A stretch of DNA of 64,000 nucleotides from Dipodascopsis uninucleata var. uninucleata (GCA_030568195.1 JAJLTO010000006.1:124001-188000); one strand, 5' to 3'; numbered from the stretch's first letter, positions 11,723-25,300 are shown. The notes: generated from the letters alone by a model not told the origin. Made by a program: numbers and translations.

Positions 11723-13648
11723 ATGTCACAATATGATACTATTGCCGTCGTGGTCGAAGAAGAATCTGAGATTGGCACTGCTATTATTAAAGGATCGTCG
11801 TAAGTTAACTTTTTCTTGAGGATTGTATCATAGTGATAGCTAGTAATTTCTCAAATTGAGTTGAGCTGCTAAATACTAACCATTTTCTATAGCAGACCTA
11901 AACGTGGTTCTTCGAAAGATCCAAGTGATCAAGTAACGGTAACTTCGTACAATGATGACCTAAATGGAGAGTTGGAAGAGCTTGATATGGCAACATATGG
12001 ACAATATAATAAGAAATCGATAGTCTGGCTCCTGATACCGTTTGCATTGTTCACGCTAGCATTCGGAGGAAATGTCGCGCCTAAAATTAGTATCATTGTC
12101 CAGCTAGTTTGCAGAGAGTACTATGCCAAAACTCAACAAAATGATTTAGATTTAAATATATCGGATCTAGTTACGAATTCCATTTTCCGGACTCTTGGGG
12201 TAGATACTGGCTACCACGGCTCAAGTCAGACTTGCCAAGTTGCTTCAGTCTTCGAGAAAGCCTCGACGATCAATTTATGGGTGGGACTGATAACTGGTTT
12301 AGTTGGGTCTTTTACTGCCCCCAGATTTGGAGCTCTATCTGATAGATTTGGACGAAGACCAATTATGGCTATAGGGATTCTTGGACCCTTCGTCAGTGAT
12401 TTAATCACAATCGCTGCTGCGAAGTCACCAAATTTGAGGTCGTACCGCTTTTTTTATCTCGTTGCTCTTGCAGATGGAGCTACAGGTTCATTTCTGATGT
12501 TGATGGCAATGTGCCATTCCTATGCTTCTGACTGTACTACTCCCGATAAGCGAGCGGCAGCTTTTGGAATGTTTCACGGTGTCTTGTTTGCCGGGCTTGC
12601 TATTGGCCCGACACTTTCTGGTCTCTTGATCAGCAAAACTGGAAATATTTTGAGCTACTTCTATGTCGGTCTTTTTATGCAAATATTGTTTGCCCTGTTG
12701 GTGATTTTTGTTGTTCCTGAATCTCTTTCTCGTAAGGAGCGAGAGAAAGCCAAGAAGCTATATCGGAGGCAGAAGCTGCTAGAAGCCAGTAATAGCAGTA
12801 GTACCACTTCAGTATTTGGATTTTCAGCGATGCTTAAAGCAGTCAACTTCTTTGAGCCATTGAAAGCCTTCTGGCCAAATGATGGTACGAGACTGATTCT
12901 CAAGAAGAATCTTGCATTGCTTGGTATTATGGATACGTTGGCTGTGGGCAATAGTTTAGCTGAAATGATGGCAGTTCTTATGTATTCCGAGTACACCTTT
13001 GACTGGGACTCAGTTGAGAGCGGACGCTATGTGACGGTTATAGGCATTTGCCGAACTATTCTGTTATTTCTTGTTCTACCGAATGTTGTAGAATATTTGA
13101 AGAATTATGTTAAGCGTCTACAAATTAGGAATAGCACATATATTCCGGATGAAGAGATTTCAGGAGCAAATGACGTTGATATAATTCTGATCCGAGGATC
13201 TGCCATTATTGGAATGACAGCTTATTTGGGCTTCTTTCTTTCAAACTCACCAAGTCATTTCTTAATGTGTGGTGCTTTATCTGCCTTTGCTGGTGGTCTT
13301 GCTCCAACCTTAGAATCCTGTATTTCAAAGCATGTTCCAAGTCTCAAAACAGGGAATATTCTAGGAGCAGTAGCACTGTCGCATTCAATTGCTAGAGTTG
13401 TAGCACCTACAGCTTATCTTGGAATTTATAGCTTAACAGTCTCAGTTTATCCTAAGACTTTATTCTTAGTATTCATTTCTAGTTTTCTCCTAGTCTTCAT
13501 TAGTTCTTTTTTTATAGTAAGAAATATTACGGGCGGAATAATAGAGATCAACGATAATAACGCTCTTAATGCAGGTGATTCTTTGATATCAGAAAATTTT
13601 ATTTCGGACTCGTTGGAGATAGATCATAGCGAAATTCGTTTATCATAG
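11723..13648 (+). CDS. Major facilitator superfamily transporter, YCR023C-like
   Basis: Twelve-helix secondary transporter of unknown substrate. Exons 11723-11799 and 11893-13648 give 610 residues; the 93-nt intron has a GTAAGT donor and a TACTAACC branch. A hydrophilic N-terminal tail of about 90 residues precedes the first helix (VWLLIPFALFTLAFGG). The MFS signature GALSDRFGRRPIM lies in the loop after helix 2, and a long basic middle loop with KEREKAKKLYRRQK separates the two halves. This pattern fits the yeast YCR023C/TetA-like group. The last 40 residues are hydrophilic and may be regulatory. Substrate cannot be told from sequence. Confidence 0.85.
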
Positions 13649-14406
13649 TGATTGCTTTCGCTTTGTACAGTTGAACATTGCTGCTGTCACACTCTTATAT
13701 ACGTGTTTGGATGTCATCAAAAAAATTTATGGATTTTAATTGATGGCTCGCTTATAATGTGGATGTAGATTGATTAAGCAAGCTTTTACATAAATATATT
13801 GGACTATAGTCGGAAACCGATACTCGAAATAAAAAGAAGTCCATGAATTTAAATCGATCTAAATAGATATCCAAAAAATAGAGGAAAACAGTAGATAATT
13901 TGATGACTGAAATAGTATTAAGCAATTCAAATTTATTGTCATAAAAAAACGAGAGGATGAAATTATAAGTTTTCTGAAGGCTCACATAAATTAGGTACCT
14001 GTTAAAGTGGTAATAATAGTAGTAGATAATCACGTATCAATAATCGGTATATTGTTGCGATTAGCATATGATGATGTATAAAAGTGATAGATGACATCAG
14101 GCTCTTTTAGTTGTAAAACACTACCACATTTTCATGCAAACAAATAAAAGAACGTCTCTCATACAAAAAACAAGCGCATATTAAATGACAATAAATGATC
14201 TGCGGCTAGAGGAGTCAAAACAACGATGATTGTAATTAATAAACAAAGCGGATGAGGATGAATTAGTTAGAGAAAGACAAAACAGGTTGAATAAATATAA
14301 GAATTAAACAAATCGAAAATTCAAATTCAATACAATCAAAACAATAACAAAATTAATCCACCTTGAAATGATTATTCTCCTTAAAAACAATAGCTATTCT
14401 CCCTAT
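13649..14406. other. Convergent intergenic
   Basis: Very AT-rich 3' flanks of the MFS gene and MUB1. Open frames here are low-complexity and not believable as genes. Confidence 0.5.
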
Positions 14407-16593
14407 CTACTCTGGAGGAACACACCAATGTCTATGAAAATACCAAGCTTTTGATTGACAGCTCTTGCTGCAGTATTTCGTCCGCCGACATCGTCGACAC
14501 TTTGCAAACTGCTTAGGATACTCTTCCCACTTTCCACATTCAAAATAGCCACATTGACGAACTCCACCTCTAGATTCATCTTTACGACAAGAATTTCTCA
14601 TGATAACACAAGCCCAATAATGTAAGTCACCCATATAAGCCCTAGTAGTGAATCTCTCCACTAGCTGAAAAACATTAATTGACGGCAATTTGTATTCACT
14701 GGCAATATAAGATTGATCGTCAGGAAAAAGAGAGGTATCGTGTATGCCCGACGGATCTTTACTATCGATCTTAACATCATCAATAGGAAGATCGGTCCGC
14801 ATAGACAGTGACGGAACAATATGGGTGTTCTGAAAGTAAGATCGAAGGTAGACATATTTAGAAACATATGCCAGTAACTGCAATGACATCAGGACATCCT
14901 CCTCTCTTGGAAGATTGTCCTGGTTACCTAAAAATGACGGAAACATCGATGGTGAGTTGGTAGAGTCACCATCACCATGTACAGGTCCCTGGGGTAAATT
15001 TGGAGGAGCTGCCTGGTCTGGTAACGTTCGTGTACCAGTAATAGTATCAACAGCTTGATTCGCAGTAGGTAGCGGAGCAGCAATGTTGTTCGAAAACAAT
15101 GGAGTAGCACCAGTTCCAAGAAGAGTAGAGCCATGAGCAGTAACAGATGTACTAGATACAGTATCTGAACGATCAGTGAACAAAGAGGTGGTTCGCACAG
15201 GTCTAAGAGTACTACCATTATTTACGCCATTAACTTCATTAGATTCTCCAGGCTGAGAATCCGACGCTACGTCAGCCATGTCGTCTCCAGACTGAACTAT
15301 ATCACCTACAACGTCAGCCGAAGTATTTAGGCTACCGTTCTCATTTCCATAGAATGAAGCTTCTTCTCCAGAAGAAGTTTGCGCATCATCTAACTCCACA
15401 TTCCCTTGCTGCTGTTGTAAAGGCCGTTCATCAATCTCCATTGCGTTACTGCTATCTAATGCAGATGCATTACTGATAGTATTGTCGCCGTTAGCAGTGG
15501 ATGATGTTGCAGAAATATGACTGTGCTGTTGAGAATGTGAATGAGAGTGAGAATGCGAATGGTGGTATCTGTGATGATGACGGTGATGATGATGCATATG
15601 ATAATGAAGACGATTCTGATAAGCACTGCTGTTGAAAGAGTTACTGTTAGTGCTATTGGTGTTAATACTGTTATTGGTGTTTGTAGCTGGATCAGTAGTA
15701 GATACAACCATGTTATCAATGGCTGCGTTAGGAGAGGCTACAGATGACTCGACTTGACTTATGCTTTCCGAGTCAGTCTCTGTATTTAATGGTTGCAAAG
15801 AGCTTGACGCTGTGTGAGAAACAATATTGAACTGCTGCTGGTTCTCGCTGTCTTGCTGGACCGCTGTATCCGCAGCCTCTGTCGAGGTAACAGCTGCATC
15901 TATCACGGACGCTAACATTTCAGATGTGTCAACATCGATTCCAGAATCAAACATGAATTGGTCTTGTCGTGTTTGCTGACGATGCCGTTCCTGTTCCGAC
16001 CCTCGACCTTGCTCCAGTTGTCGCTGCTCACGTGTATCAATCTCGGACTCCAGACGCGATTGGGCATCTGGCGTAAGCGCAGCATTCAGGGCATTCTGTG
16101 CCGCAGATGCAAGACCAAGACCAGAATTTCTATTAGATAGCCCAGAAACGTAACTATTCTGCGACTGTGCCTTTACAAAAAAATCATGATATAACCTGAG
16201 CTTCTCAATAGCTTCTAAGAAATTGTCTAGTACTGTGGCAAGAATAGGAACAATGTCAGCCTCCACAACTCTACGCCGGACTGCCTCTGAGCCTCTGACG
16301 CCTACAGACGATAGGCATTGTAAAGCCAAAGACCATTTCCAAGAGGTCAAAAGATCTCGTGAATGCATGCCCTTGCATGATTTCAGTATCGACACAAGGC
16401 GATCTATTCCACCATCTGTAGCTAAGGACTCTCGAATAACCTGTGATGACGAAACAAGCACACATAGACTACTCAACGAGTTTACCAACGGTCGATCATA
16501 TGGACAGTCTAACGCCCGTCGGTCATACATCGTCGGCGTCATGTTGGCCGCAGCCTTGTTATTAAAGACTGAAAAGAAGTTGACATCCCGCAT
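14407..16593 (-). CDS. MUB1: MYND zinc-finger protein MUB1/SamB
   Basis: In yeast Mub1 works with the E3 Ubr2 and the E2 Rad6 to ubiquitinate targets such as Rpn4 and Dsn1; the Aspergillus orthologue SamB affects morphogenesis. One exon, 728 residues from the ATG at 16593 (MRDVNFF, the family N-terminus; a GTG two codons upstream is not used). The N-terminal 160 residues (YDRRALDC, VNSLSSLCVLVSSS, DGGIDRLVSIL) form the armadillo-like part. A long low-complexity Ser/Asn/Gln middle follows, with a His-rich tract (HHHHRHHHRYHH then HS repeats). The C-terminal MYND finger spans about residues 681-724: C-x4-C pairs, CRRCRRTKYCSKSC and HRHWC. The middle region is much less conserved in the family. 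Confidence 0.92.
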   Translation of the reverse strand: MRDVNFFSVFNNKAAANMTPTMYDRRALDCPYDRPLVNSLSSLCVLVSSSQVIRESLATDGGIDRLVSILKSCKGMHSRDLLTSWKWSLALQCLSSVGVRGSEAVRRRVVEADIVPILATVLDNFLEAIEKLRLYHDFFVKAQSQNSYVSGLSNRNSGLGLASAAQNALNAALTPDAQSRLESEIDTREQRQLEQGRGSEQERHRQQTRQDQFMFDSGIDVDTSEMLASVIDAAVTSTEAADTAVQQDSENQQQFNIVSHTASSSLQPLNTETDSESISQVESSVASPNAAIDNMVVSTTDPATNTNNSINTNSTNSNSFNSSAYQNRLHYHMHHHHRHHHRYHHSHSHSHSHSQQHSHISATSSTANGDNTISNASALDSSNAMEIDERPLQQQQGNVELDDAQTSSGEEASFYGNENGSLNTSADVVGDIVQSGDDMADVASDSQPGESNEVNGVNNGSTLRPVRTTSLFTDRSDTVSSTSVTAHGSTLLGTGATPLFSNNIAAPLPTANQAVDTITGTRTLPDQAAPPNLPQGPVHGDGDSTNSPSMFPSFLGNQDNLPREEDVLMSLQLLAYVSKYVYLRSYFQNTHIVPSLSMRTDLPIDDVKIDSKDPSGIHDTSLFPDDQSYIASEYKLPSINVFQLVERFTTRAYMGDLHYWACVIMRNSCRKDESRGGVRQCGYFECGKWEEYPKQFAKCRRCRRTKYCSKSCQSKAWYFHRHWCVPPE
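15545..15605 (-). repeat. His/His-Ser codon repeat in MUB1
   Basis: Triplet-rich stretch of ATG/GTG-type repeats on plus that encodes a run of His and His-Ser pairs in the MUB1 linker. Probably a slippage-prone coding microsatellite. Confidence 0.75.
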
Positions 16594-19281
16594 GACCACT
16601 AATGAATTTTGTTAGTAAAATTACTACAGCAGAAGCCACTATATTAATCCTCCGTTAGTGCGGTACATCAGCCACCTGAAGCGAGCAATCAGCACAAGGA
16701 TAGCGAGATAAGAGAGACGACAAGTACAACACAGATGAGATAAATGAAGGTGAAATAGACTGAAGGGAGAGTGCAGATGACATGACGCTACAGTTTTGTT
16801 GTGCATCACAACACTACCATTATTACCACCTGATCCTTCTATCACCAAATGTTGCATTCACAATCATTTGCCCAGTAACCACAACACCCAAATTCCATTT
16901 CTATCTTCAAGCATTCACTAATTTCTTTGAACAAAAATGATTTTATATGGTATTAACCCACAATTTTCTTCAGAAATGATTGCCGCTTGAACTGTGTATT
17001 TCGAAATCTGACCCTGATCTACCCCTTGTAGTTCTGACCATGCTTCTGAATATTAAACTTGCCCTTACTATGCCATTCACCAAACAACCTCTCCCTACTG
17101 CCCCTCCATCGACTCCTCCTTATTTTTAAGCATCCATCTCATTCGCTCCTATGATATCATATCCAATATCGGCCCCTTTATATAAGCCCTTAAATCGTCG
17201 GAGCAGATGGCGCGTAAGATGTGTAGTTGTCTGATTTTCACCTATCGTATCTCCAAGCCCTTCTAACAACATATTATCCATTAAGTAATAAATCTGAATC
17301 CACAATAACAGATCATCAAGAATCCACATGCATGAATCCCTGTTATCTATTGTCACCTTCATCCACGCACATTATGTCTTTCGAAAAAAATTCCTTCGTA
17401 TATCGTCAATCATGTAATGCTTCTCTCTCTCAGCCGTCCATCTGTCTGTAATCGATGGTCTACATCACGTTCTTCGCTATCTCAGATTCACGCTTATAAC
17501 CGCCCTCAGCCTCCCGCTGACACTTTACATCCAATATCTATTGACTAACAATACCTACCCTACTACTGTTTCAAAAATTTTCCGGTAGTTACTGTAATAT
17601 TGCGCAGTACTATTTCTAACTAACCGGTGTACGTCCCCGATATACATACATACATACAATACTATATATATATGTATATATACGCTGAGCTGTATGTACA
17701 CAAAGCAAATTATACTGCCGGTCCAAATATAGTATCTCAATAAGATATATCCTTCAAATATTCAAAAAATATTGTTTATGCCTCTAAAAACCGGATATCT
17801 TGCACAAAATCCCGTGGAAATGTGAAAAAAATCCTATGCAAAAAGACCTATCTTGCCGTTTTACACTGTAAAACAGGAGAAATACTAGAAATAGCTTTAA
17901 TAAGCAGTTCACCACACTCGAAAATTAAGCATACAATAAGAAGCAATTTTTTTGCCCCCAGTTTAAACCCTACTCCAGGATATATCTGCTACAGCCATTA
18001 TTCTACTCAGTGCATATATATTGTGGCACACATATCCTCTTTGCTCATAACTTTGATCGCCCTAACCCGTTTTGTTTGCCACACCAGCCTGCGCCGGTGC
18101 CGCCGTCTAGAATGACAAGACATGGCATTGGTCATATATTAGTCATATAGAATGTACGGGCGACATAAGGGAGATTACATAATGCAGTAAGTTCTGTAGG
18201 CACATGGGGCAAAAGGACGCGAGCAATGCGAGCAAGGTGGGCATATGTCGAATGTGGAGCACAGCTTGATGTTGTATAGCCGCAAACGCATGGTAGTTGA
18301 CAGGCCACACAAAAAAAGTATCGATCGCGGTACCTCGCAGGTAGCCTGGCGGTATCTACCACCACAATTGTGTACATGACAATGGCAGCGAGTTAAAAGG
18401 TTTAAAAGAAGTGGGTATGTCGTCGGATATGCAGGTAACACGAAGATGCGATGGTAACATCATTAGAGTTCTGTGCATGATACCTAATAGTAGTTCTTAA
18501 CAAGATTCCATCACCATAATTTCTGTTACTCAGTTGTTACCTGAACTTACAGATAATAAGCCTTTGTTTGTAACAGGCAGGCAAAAGTGAAGTCCAGTAT
18601 ACAAATTTATATCATATGGAGGAATATTCTACAGTGAAACCGTGCTTGAGCTACCAACAGACAGGCTGTAAATAGACTACTATACGAAGCAAACTGGAAT
18701 GTACAGCGGTCATTTTTGTAGAATAATAAAGTACAAAACCTGCTTAGTCCACAGCTGTAAATTACAATTAGCAGAATAAATAAGGAGCATGTGGCCTACT
18801 TGTTGAAATAATAAAACTTGTGCACAGCACTCACAAACTGAGATCATTTTACAACGTAGCCTGTGATCTGGTGAACACTCTATACACAAGGACGCTAACT
18901 GCTAGAATAATTCCCAAAGAACTAGAGCCAGCAGTGCAGTTAGAAAACATGTGCTAGTGGATATACAGATACAGACACGTAAAAAAAGGCAGTAATAGTA
19001 AGCCAGAAATATAATAACGCAACTCTACAAAATGAATGACTTCTGTCATTACTGAAACAAATAAATACAGTCATAATAATGCGCCTATTCTACATATTCT
19101 TGTGAACCTATGATGACACCTGTGGAGTGGTAAAGCTAGGAAAAATAGATATATGTAATAAACGAAATAATAGAACCACGAAAAAAAACAAAAAAGATGT
19201 CTACCGATCCAACAGCTGCTTATAATTTCTTTGCGAGATACTTCGAAATCAATCAGTGATGGTGCCAAAAACTGTAATACA
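16594..19281. other. Long intergenic between MUB1 and CRN1
   Basis: 2.7 kb holding the MUB1 promoter and the CRN1 3' flank. It contains a TACA/TA microsatellite at 17643-17683 and a telomere-like CCCTAACCC at about 18059. A moderately GC-rich patch at 18050-18360 has no convincing open frame. I recognised no RNA gene. Confidence 0.5.
17643..17683. repeat. TACA / TA microsatellite
   Basis: Four TACA units followed by runs of TA. Simple-sequence repeat in intergenic DNA. Confidence 0.8.
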
Positions 19282-21458
19282 CTAGCTGTCTTCGGAAGCC
19301 TCAACACCGTTAGTCTTAGTAGACTCAGTGGGTTCGACGACGTCCTTCTTCGTCACCTTTTCAAGCAGGCTCTTGATTTCAGCGAGCTCTGACTCCAAAG
19401 CAGCGAATTTCTTGTCATAAGCCTCGATCTTAGATTCCAATGCACTAATCTTTGAGGTTTCGGACGAAGAAATTGTTTTTGCAGGGGCTAAAGTCTTCGT
19501 CGACTCCTTGACAGGAGTCGCTTCAGGCTCTTCAGGCTCTTCAGACCATGAGCTTTCTTCTTTGGTAAGAGTAGAGGATTTGGGTGTTTCCTCGGCCTTA
19601 CTTGCCTTATCCAGCATGTCATTGACCTTGGGTGTAGACAGAGCCTTCTCAATATCCTTCTCTGGCTGTTGGTAAGGTGTCTTTTTGGGGGATCCAGCGG
19701 CCGAAGGAGCAGGAGCAGGCTCACTAGACTTCGCTGGTGAAATGGGTTTTTTAACGGCAGTTGGGGTAGATGGGATGCTGCCTGGCATAGGCACTGGCTC
19801 AACACCATCATAGACCGACTCCAGAGAAATCAGCTTTGGTCCAGAAGTTTCGCCCTCAAAGAACTGGCTAGCAGTCAATGCTGCCTCACCGCTTGGGCAG
19901 TCAGGATAGATGTCACTTTGGAAAGTTTCTGCTCGTCGCGGGACAATAAACTGAATTGGTTCAATCAAGCTGTCGTTGACTGTCTTATAAGCACGAACAA
20001 CTTCATTATTGTGTACAGAAATGCCTCTCTTTGGCATAAAAGTAATTCCACGCTGTGGCTCTGAAGACTTGTATTCTGAAAGAGCAAATAATTCGTCGTT
20101 CTCATATTCAAAGTATCTAATGTTACCATCACCCTTACCAGCCAGATACAGACACTTAGTGCCTTCATCGTAATGAATCATGTTGATACCAGCAGACGAG
20201 TCCAGCATGATGAAGTCGCCAATTGGACCGCGTTTAATATCAGTAGTATCCCAAATGGCAACTTGACGGTCACTCATTCTGCTGAAGCCAGTAGTAGCAA
20301 CACGATCGTACTCACCCATCCAGACGATGTGTGAGTTCTTTGCGCCTCCATGACCTGGCCCCTCCGAAACAATCTCCTCTGAACGAGTATCCCATATTCT
20401 AATCTTCTTGTCCCTTGAAGTAGTAGCTAAAAGGGCTCCAGTATAATTGAAGGACATGCTAGTAATTGTGTCACTGTGCTTGAGTGTGTACATGGCCTTT
20501 CCTGCCTCGACATCCCAGATCTTCACTGTGTAATCGCCTGAAGAGGACGCAAGAACATTGGAAGCAACTGGATGGAAACGAACGTGACCAACTTTTCTGG
20601 AGTGGCCACTTAATTTGGAGACTGGAGCAACGTCTTTAATATTTTCTCCGATCGCAGTGTGAACAGTGAAATCCTCGGGCACTTTCCAGATTCCGACCTT
20701 CCCGTCTTCAGACGCAGTAGCTACTACCGAGTCATCAAAGGGGTTCCAGTCTGTATCCAAAACTGTGGCTGTGTGGCCTCTGAATAATGGGATTTGGTCA
20801 GGTACTTTTCCGCGTTCCTTCAACGGTATGACCGCAAATGCACCACCTCCCGAGGCGTCCCAGTTTACCGACAAATAAAGAGGATTGACCTAAATATCAT
20901 ACAGTGTTAGATACTCGAACGGACTCAAATCCGTAAGCCGATGCCTGCTAGAGCAGAAAATCACAACGGCTGGTCTATTTACCTTAATTAAACTCGAATC
21001 CCATGCATTCTTGCTATAAGAAGACTTTAGTTAATCCTTTTATTTACTTGTATGGATTTCTTGCCTTTCTGCTAGCTCTATTGGTCTCATGCTCAGCTAC
21101 TTGCATACCGACAAAATGCTGCTAGTAAATAACAGTTTATTGCTACGTACAACAATGCCTTGCGTGCTAATTGACCTTAAAAAATTCATGCAAACACTCA
21201 CCTCAATCGTACGTTCTCATAGCAGAGCTCTCTTTTTGTAGGCTGGCCGTAAACGTGGCGATATTTAGATGCTCTGACAAATCGGCCGCTACAACAATCA
21301 TCAAAACATTAGAAACGGGTGTTTCGGGACACCGAATCAGCAGTGGCCCGACCCATTATCGACCTGTTAGCCTTGGTTTCTTCTCGTCATGCCTCAGTGC
21401 TGAAAGAAAGCGATTTCAGCCTTGACAGCCTCAAAAATTTGAGCATTTCATACCTCAT
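19282..21458 (-). CDS. CRN1: Coronin, actin-binding WD protein
   Basis: Binds F-actin and regulates the Arp2/3 complex at actin patches. Four exons on minus: 21458-21454 (only ATGAG), 21288-21202, 21013-20983, 20889-19282; 576 residues. The spliced N-terminus starts MSGRFVRASKYRHVYGQP and runs on through KNAWDSSLIKVNP to LSVNWDASGGGAFAV, all strictly conserved in coronins. Introns of 165, 188 and 93 nt each have a CTAAC, CTAAT or AACTAA branch site. Residues 30-340 form the beta-propeller (DTDWNPFDD, HSRKVGHVRFHP, SGDYTVKIWD, SRDKKIRIWDTR), followed by a Pro/Ser/Glu linker and a C-terminal coiled coil (SALESKIEAYDKKFAALESE). It is somewhat shorter than S. cerevisiae Crn1 (651) because the linker is short. 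Confidence 0.95.
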
Positions 21459-22381
21459 TGTCACTAAAGATCTACGTGTATTAGTGTAATCACAGAACAA
21501 TTGGATAATCTAGACGCAGCTATGACTGAATTTCACCCAAATGTGCTTGTAAGCGATCAATTTTTCTTAGCAAAAATGGAGATAGATATCTGATTTTAGA
21601 TATTAAATAAGATGACAGATATTGAATGCCGTTCTATTATGGCAAACGAAATTGTGTGATGATATACCGGATTGAAATGTTAAAGATGGCTGCAAATTGT
21701 CGGACGTGGCTTAAAATTAGCCTCTTTAGATTCTTTTGAAAAAGACTATTATTGACTGTAGCATAAAAAAGTCTGATTCTAGTCGCTTTGATCCTTCTCT
21801 CTAATAAGACCAGAGTATCTTTGCTATTATGAAAAAATAAAATATCTACGTGAAATAGTATTTAATAAGAAATATAAAGCGAGAAATAAATTATGAATTA
21901 CATCCACCATTGCAAGATATCATCCGATGCTCTCTCCCTTACAAGTACTACCAAAACATAAATAGCGAGACCAAATAGAATGATTAAATGGTTGTCATTG
22001 AATAATAATAATATGAACCATCAGTTAGAATTTGTGAAGTTATATTTCACTCTAAATAAATAATATCTAATACACATAATATACGCCGGTCCTCGACAAT
22101 CATACACAAAAACAAGAAAATAGAATGGATCGTTAACAAATGATAGAATATAGACAATGCAGGTCATACATTTCAGGATACCAAAAAAAAAAGAAAACAA
22201 CGGCTATTAATGAATAGAAGATAAGATTAGGAATTAGTGACGAGGTTCAAAATATATAGCAGATGCCCTGAACTCATTTATAAAGTACTCATGCAGGTGA
22301 ACCTGCATAGGTATATAATAGTATGACAATACAAGAATTCTACCTTTTAAAGAGTCTAAATGCAATTATTAAGATCATTAA
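21459..22381. other. Intergenic, CRN1 promoter and DNF3 3' flank
   Basis: AT-rich sequence between two minus-strand genes. No additional feature recognised. Confidence 0.5.
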
Positions 22382-25300
22382 TTAGCGTGAACGATAGCCA
22401 TTGTCAACACTAAAGCGAACCTTCGTAGGATTACCGAACACATCTGCACTTCGGATACTAACTTGTTCACTCGAAATGCTATTTCTCACGATATCACTAC
22501 GTGTATTTTGATCATTGAAATCATCATAACCAGCATCTGCTCGACGCTGTCTTAATAATTCTTGGATCTCAAGCTCTTCTGCAGTACCTCCAGCTTCTAA
22601 TGTAGTTAAATCGTCTCGTGTCTTCTGTATGCGTTCTTGACGAGCTTCGTCATCAGCCCAACCTTGTCTTAATTCTTCCTCAGCTTCTAGCTCTAGTCGA
22701 CCTCTCAGCTTCTCATCTTTCTCAATTGCCTGGAATACATCCGTGTCTGAAGGAAACAAGGTAGCACGAGTTACTAGTAGACAAAGGTCAAGAACGACAG
22801 GTGCAAGAGCACAAAGGAAGAATGTTAACCACCATGTTAAATCCTTTCCGAATCGAGTGAAAAGCGAATCCTTCACAATATACAGCGTAAGTTTGAACGG
22901 GTAAACTTGAGTCAAAAGAATTGTCCATAGAAACCAACCACCTGTGGAAATGATCACAGAGGCGAAGCAGAGGATACTTCTATTGTGCATCTCAACCAGA
23001 TTCAATTTGGTTGCAATGGCAAATATAATGGCCGCAAAGTTCAACGTACTCATTGAATACAACGTGTTGTCCTTTGGATATTCAAGGCCATAAACATAAA
23101 GCATACAATATGTCACGACAACAGACTGAGCACTAGCAACGGCAAGCCACCCCACAAAAATACGGAGATTAAAATGCTTGCTAAGACGACTAGTCGCATA
23201 GAGCTCAGGAACGGCAATGAGAGTAGCGGGAGAAAGATCCTTGAGAAACACTCCCAGACACAAGACAGGAAGAGACGTAAACAAGGTATTGTACATTGTG
23301 AGAGAGACAGATTCATACAAGCTGGTTCCCGAGTACATAGTAAATCGTTGGAAAATAGCTTGAGAAAGATAAAAGAACATCTCTTTATAAAATGTCGCCA
23401 AGACATATTTTGCAAGTCTAATATAGTTCCATCTTCCATGAACCAGAAGAAGTTTGAGTAAAAATCTGAACTGGCCAACAGAGAAGTCTGAAGAACGAGC
23501 AGCCTGAAGGCCCTCTTTTCCAGCAATACCAATTCCAACGTCCGCAGCCTGAATCATGGCAATATCATTGGCTCCGTCACCAATAGCCAATGTAACAGCG
23601 TTCTTCACTTTTGAGCGGACAGCGGTAACCATCATAGCCTTTTGCGATGGGCTAGCACGACAACAAACCACGGAATCAGCACGTATTCCCAGCTCAATAA
23701 ATAGGGTCATCAGAGTCATATCTTTCTCGATATCAGTAAGTGTGCCCCCGTCCACAACAACAACGCTGTGAGCAACATGGCCAGCTTCCAATTCGATCAT
23801 CAAGGATGCCATCTTATTCTGCATTTCTGGATCATCAGAACGCAAAATTAAAACAGTGGAATAATCATGAATCAATCTACAAGAATGACCTATACTAATA
23901 GCAGTTTCCCTCTTATCTCCTGTAATCATCCAAAGCTTTATTCCGGCACGGCGTAGCTTATCAATAGCATCTGGAACACCATTTTGAAGCTTATCCTCGA
24001 TGGCAGTAGCCCCACAAAGTTCCAAATTAGTTTCAATCAATTCAGCAGCAGTTTCGATTTTCTTAGTACGACTTTCCAAACTAGTAAGAGCATCTGAATA
24101 TATTTTAGCCCAGTGACTGTATTCTTCAGGAGTCAAAAATTTATATGCATAAACTAGCGTACGTAAACCTTCAGTTGCGAACTCATCGATGTGAGTCATA
24201 GTGCGTTCAATGATACCAGGTGTATCAAATGCCAGCTTCTCATCCACCATAGCATCAAGAAGAGCGGAATTGATGCCCGAAGCTGCTGCGGAATCTACTC
24301 CTGTTACTGTCGTCTGAAGAACTTCACGAGCTCCTGCAGATGTACCTTCATCATAGGAATATCTGTTACGAGATATATCAACCTCCACTGACTGTCTAGG
24401 GGTATCCAGAACATCAGAACCAGCTTCACGTGCTTGCGCATTTCGTAGAAAACCATCTAAATGTGTCAACGTCTCCTTTCGTCTGTGGTTAAAGCTTGGA
24501 CGTCCAAGACTCGTACTCACTCTTGAAGGACGTGGATGATCAATACTAGAACTTGTACGTTCAGCTGACATACTTTCACGAGCAACAATCGCACGGGTTG
24601 CTTCTGTGTTTTTACGTAATGTAATTCGGCGTTGAACTTCAGCTTTCTTTGATTTCACGACTGAGGCTGCGACTAATCTTTCAAAGATAGCTGAATCAGC
24701 TCCTTTGCAGAATAGGCAAATTCGGCCATCTGGGAATTTCATAATAATTGACATCCTCTTTCGCGAAGAGGAGAATTCTATAGTTTGAAGAATCTCATAT
24801 TTCTCACTTACAGGATCTGAATCGTAGCCATTAGGATATGTCTTCACAGTGACTGTCTTTAATTCGCGATCTATTACGACGAAGCCTAGGTCTCTAGCTG
24901 CATTCACAAGAGCGAGCTCATCTGGAGAAGCAGCCTGATAAATAATCTTAAAATCTTCATCTTCATCGTCGTTGCTGCTCTCTCTACTATTTGGCGATAG
25001 TTTCGAGTCTTCGCACGCTTCACCGGAGCCTGTTTTGTCAGGTATACAGGTATGACAAAGCGCAATACTGAGAAGAAAGAACCTCGCACGACGCGAAAAC
25101 TGAGAGTTCGGCCTAAGTTGAATGTACTGTATAAGGTCAAATGTGGAACGCACAAATGATGTCTGAATGTCATGATCGAAATTGATGCTCTGCGACTTTC
25201 GACCATAGGCCGTCGATTGCCAATGAGGCCCACTGTCAGTAGTGCCTCGAGTGTAAACACTAGAAAAGCTCTTCTTGTGCTTTAGAACTTCAGCTTCTAT

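Noticed and set aside
20905-20990. tRNA-like hairpin ACGGA/TCCGT on minus
   Set aside because: No matching acceptor stem or A box; it lies in the third intron of CRN1.
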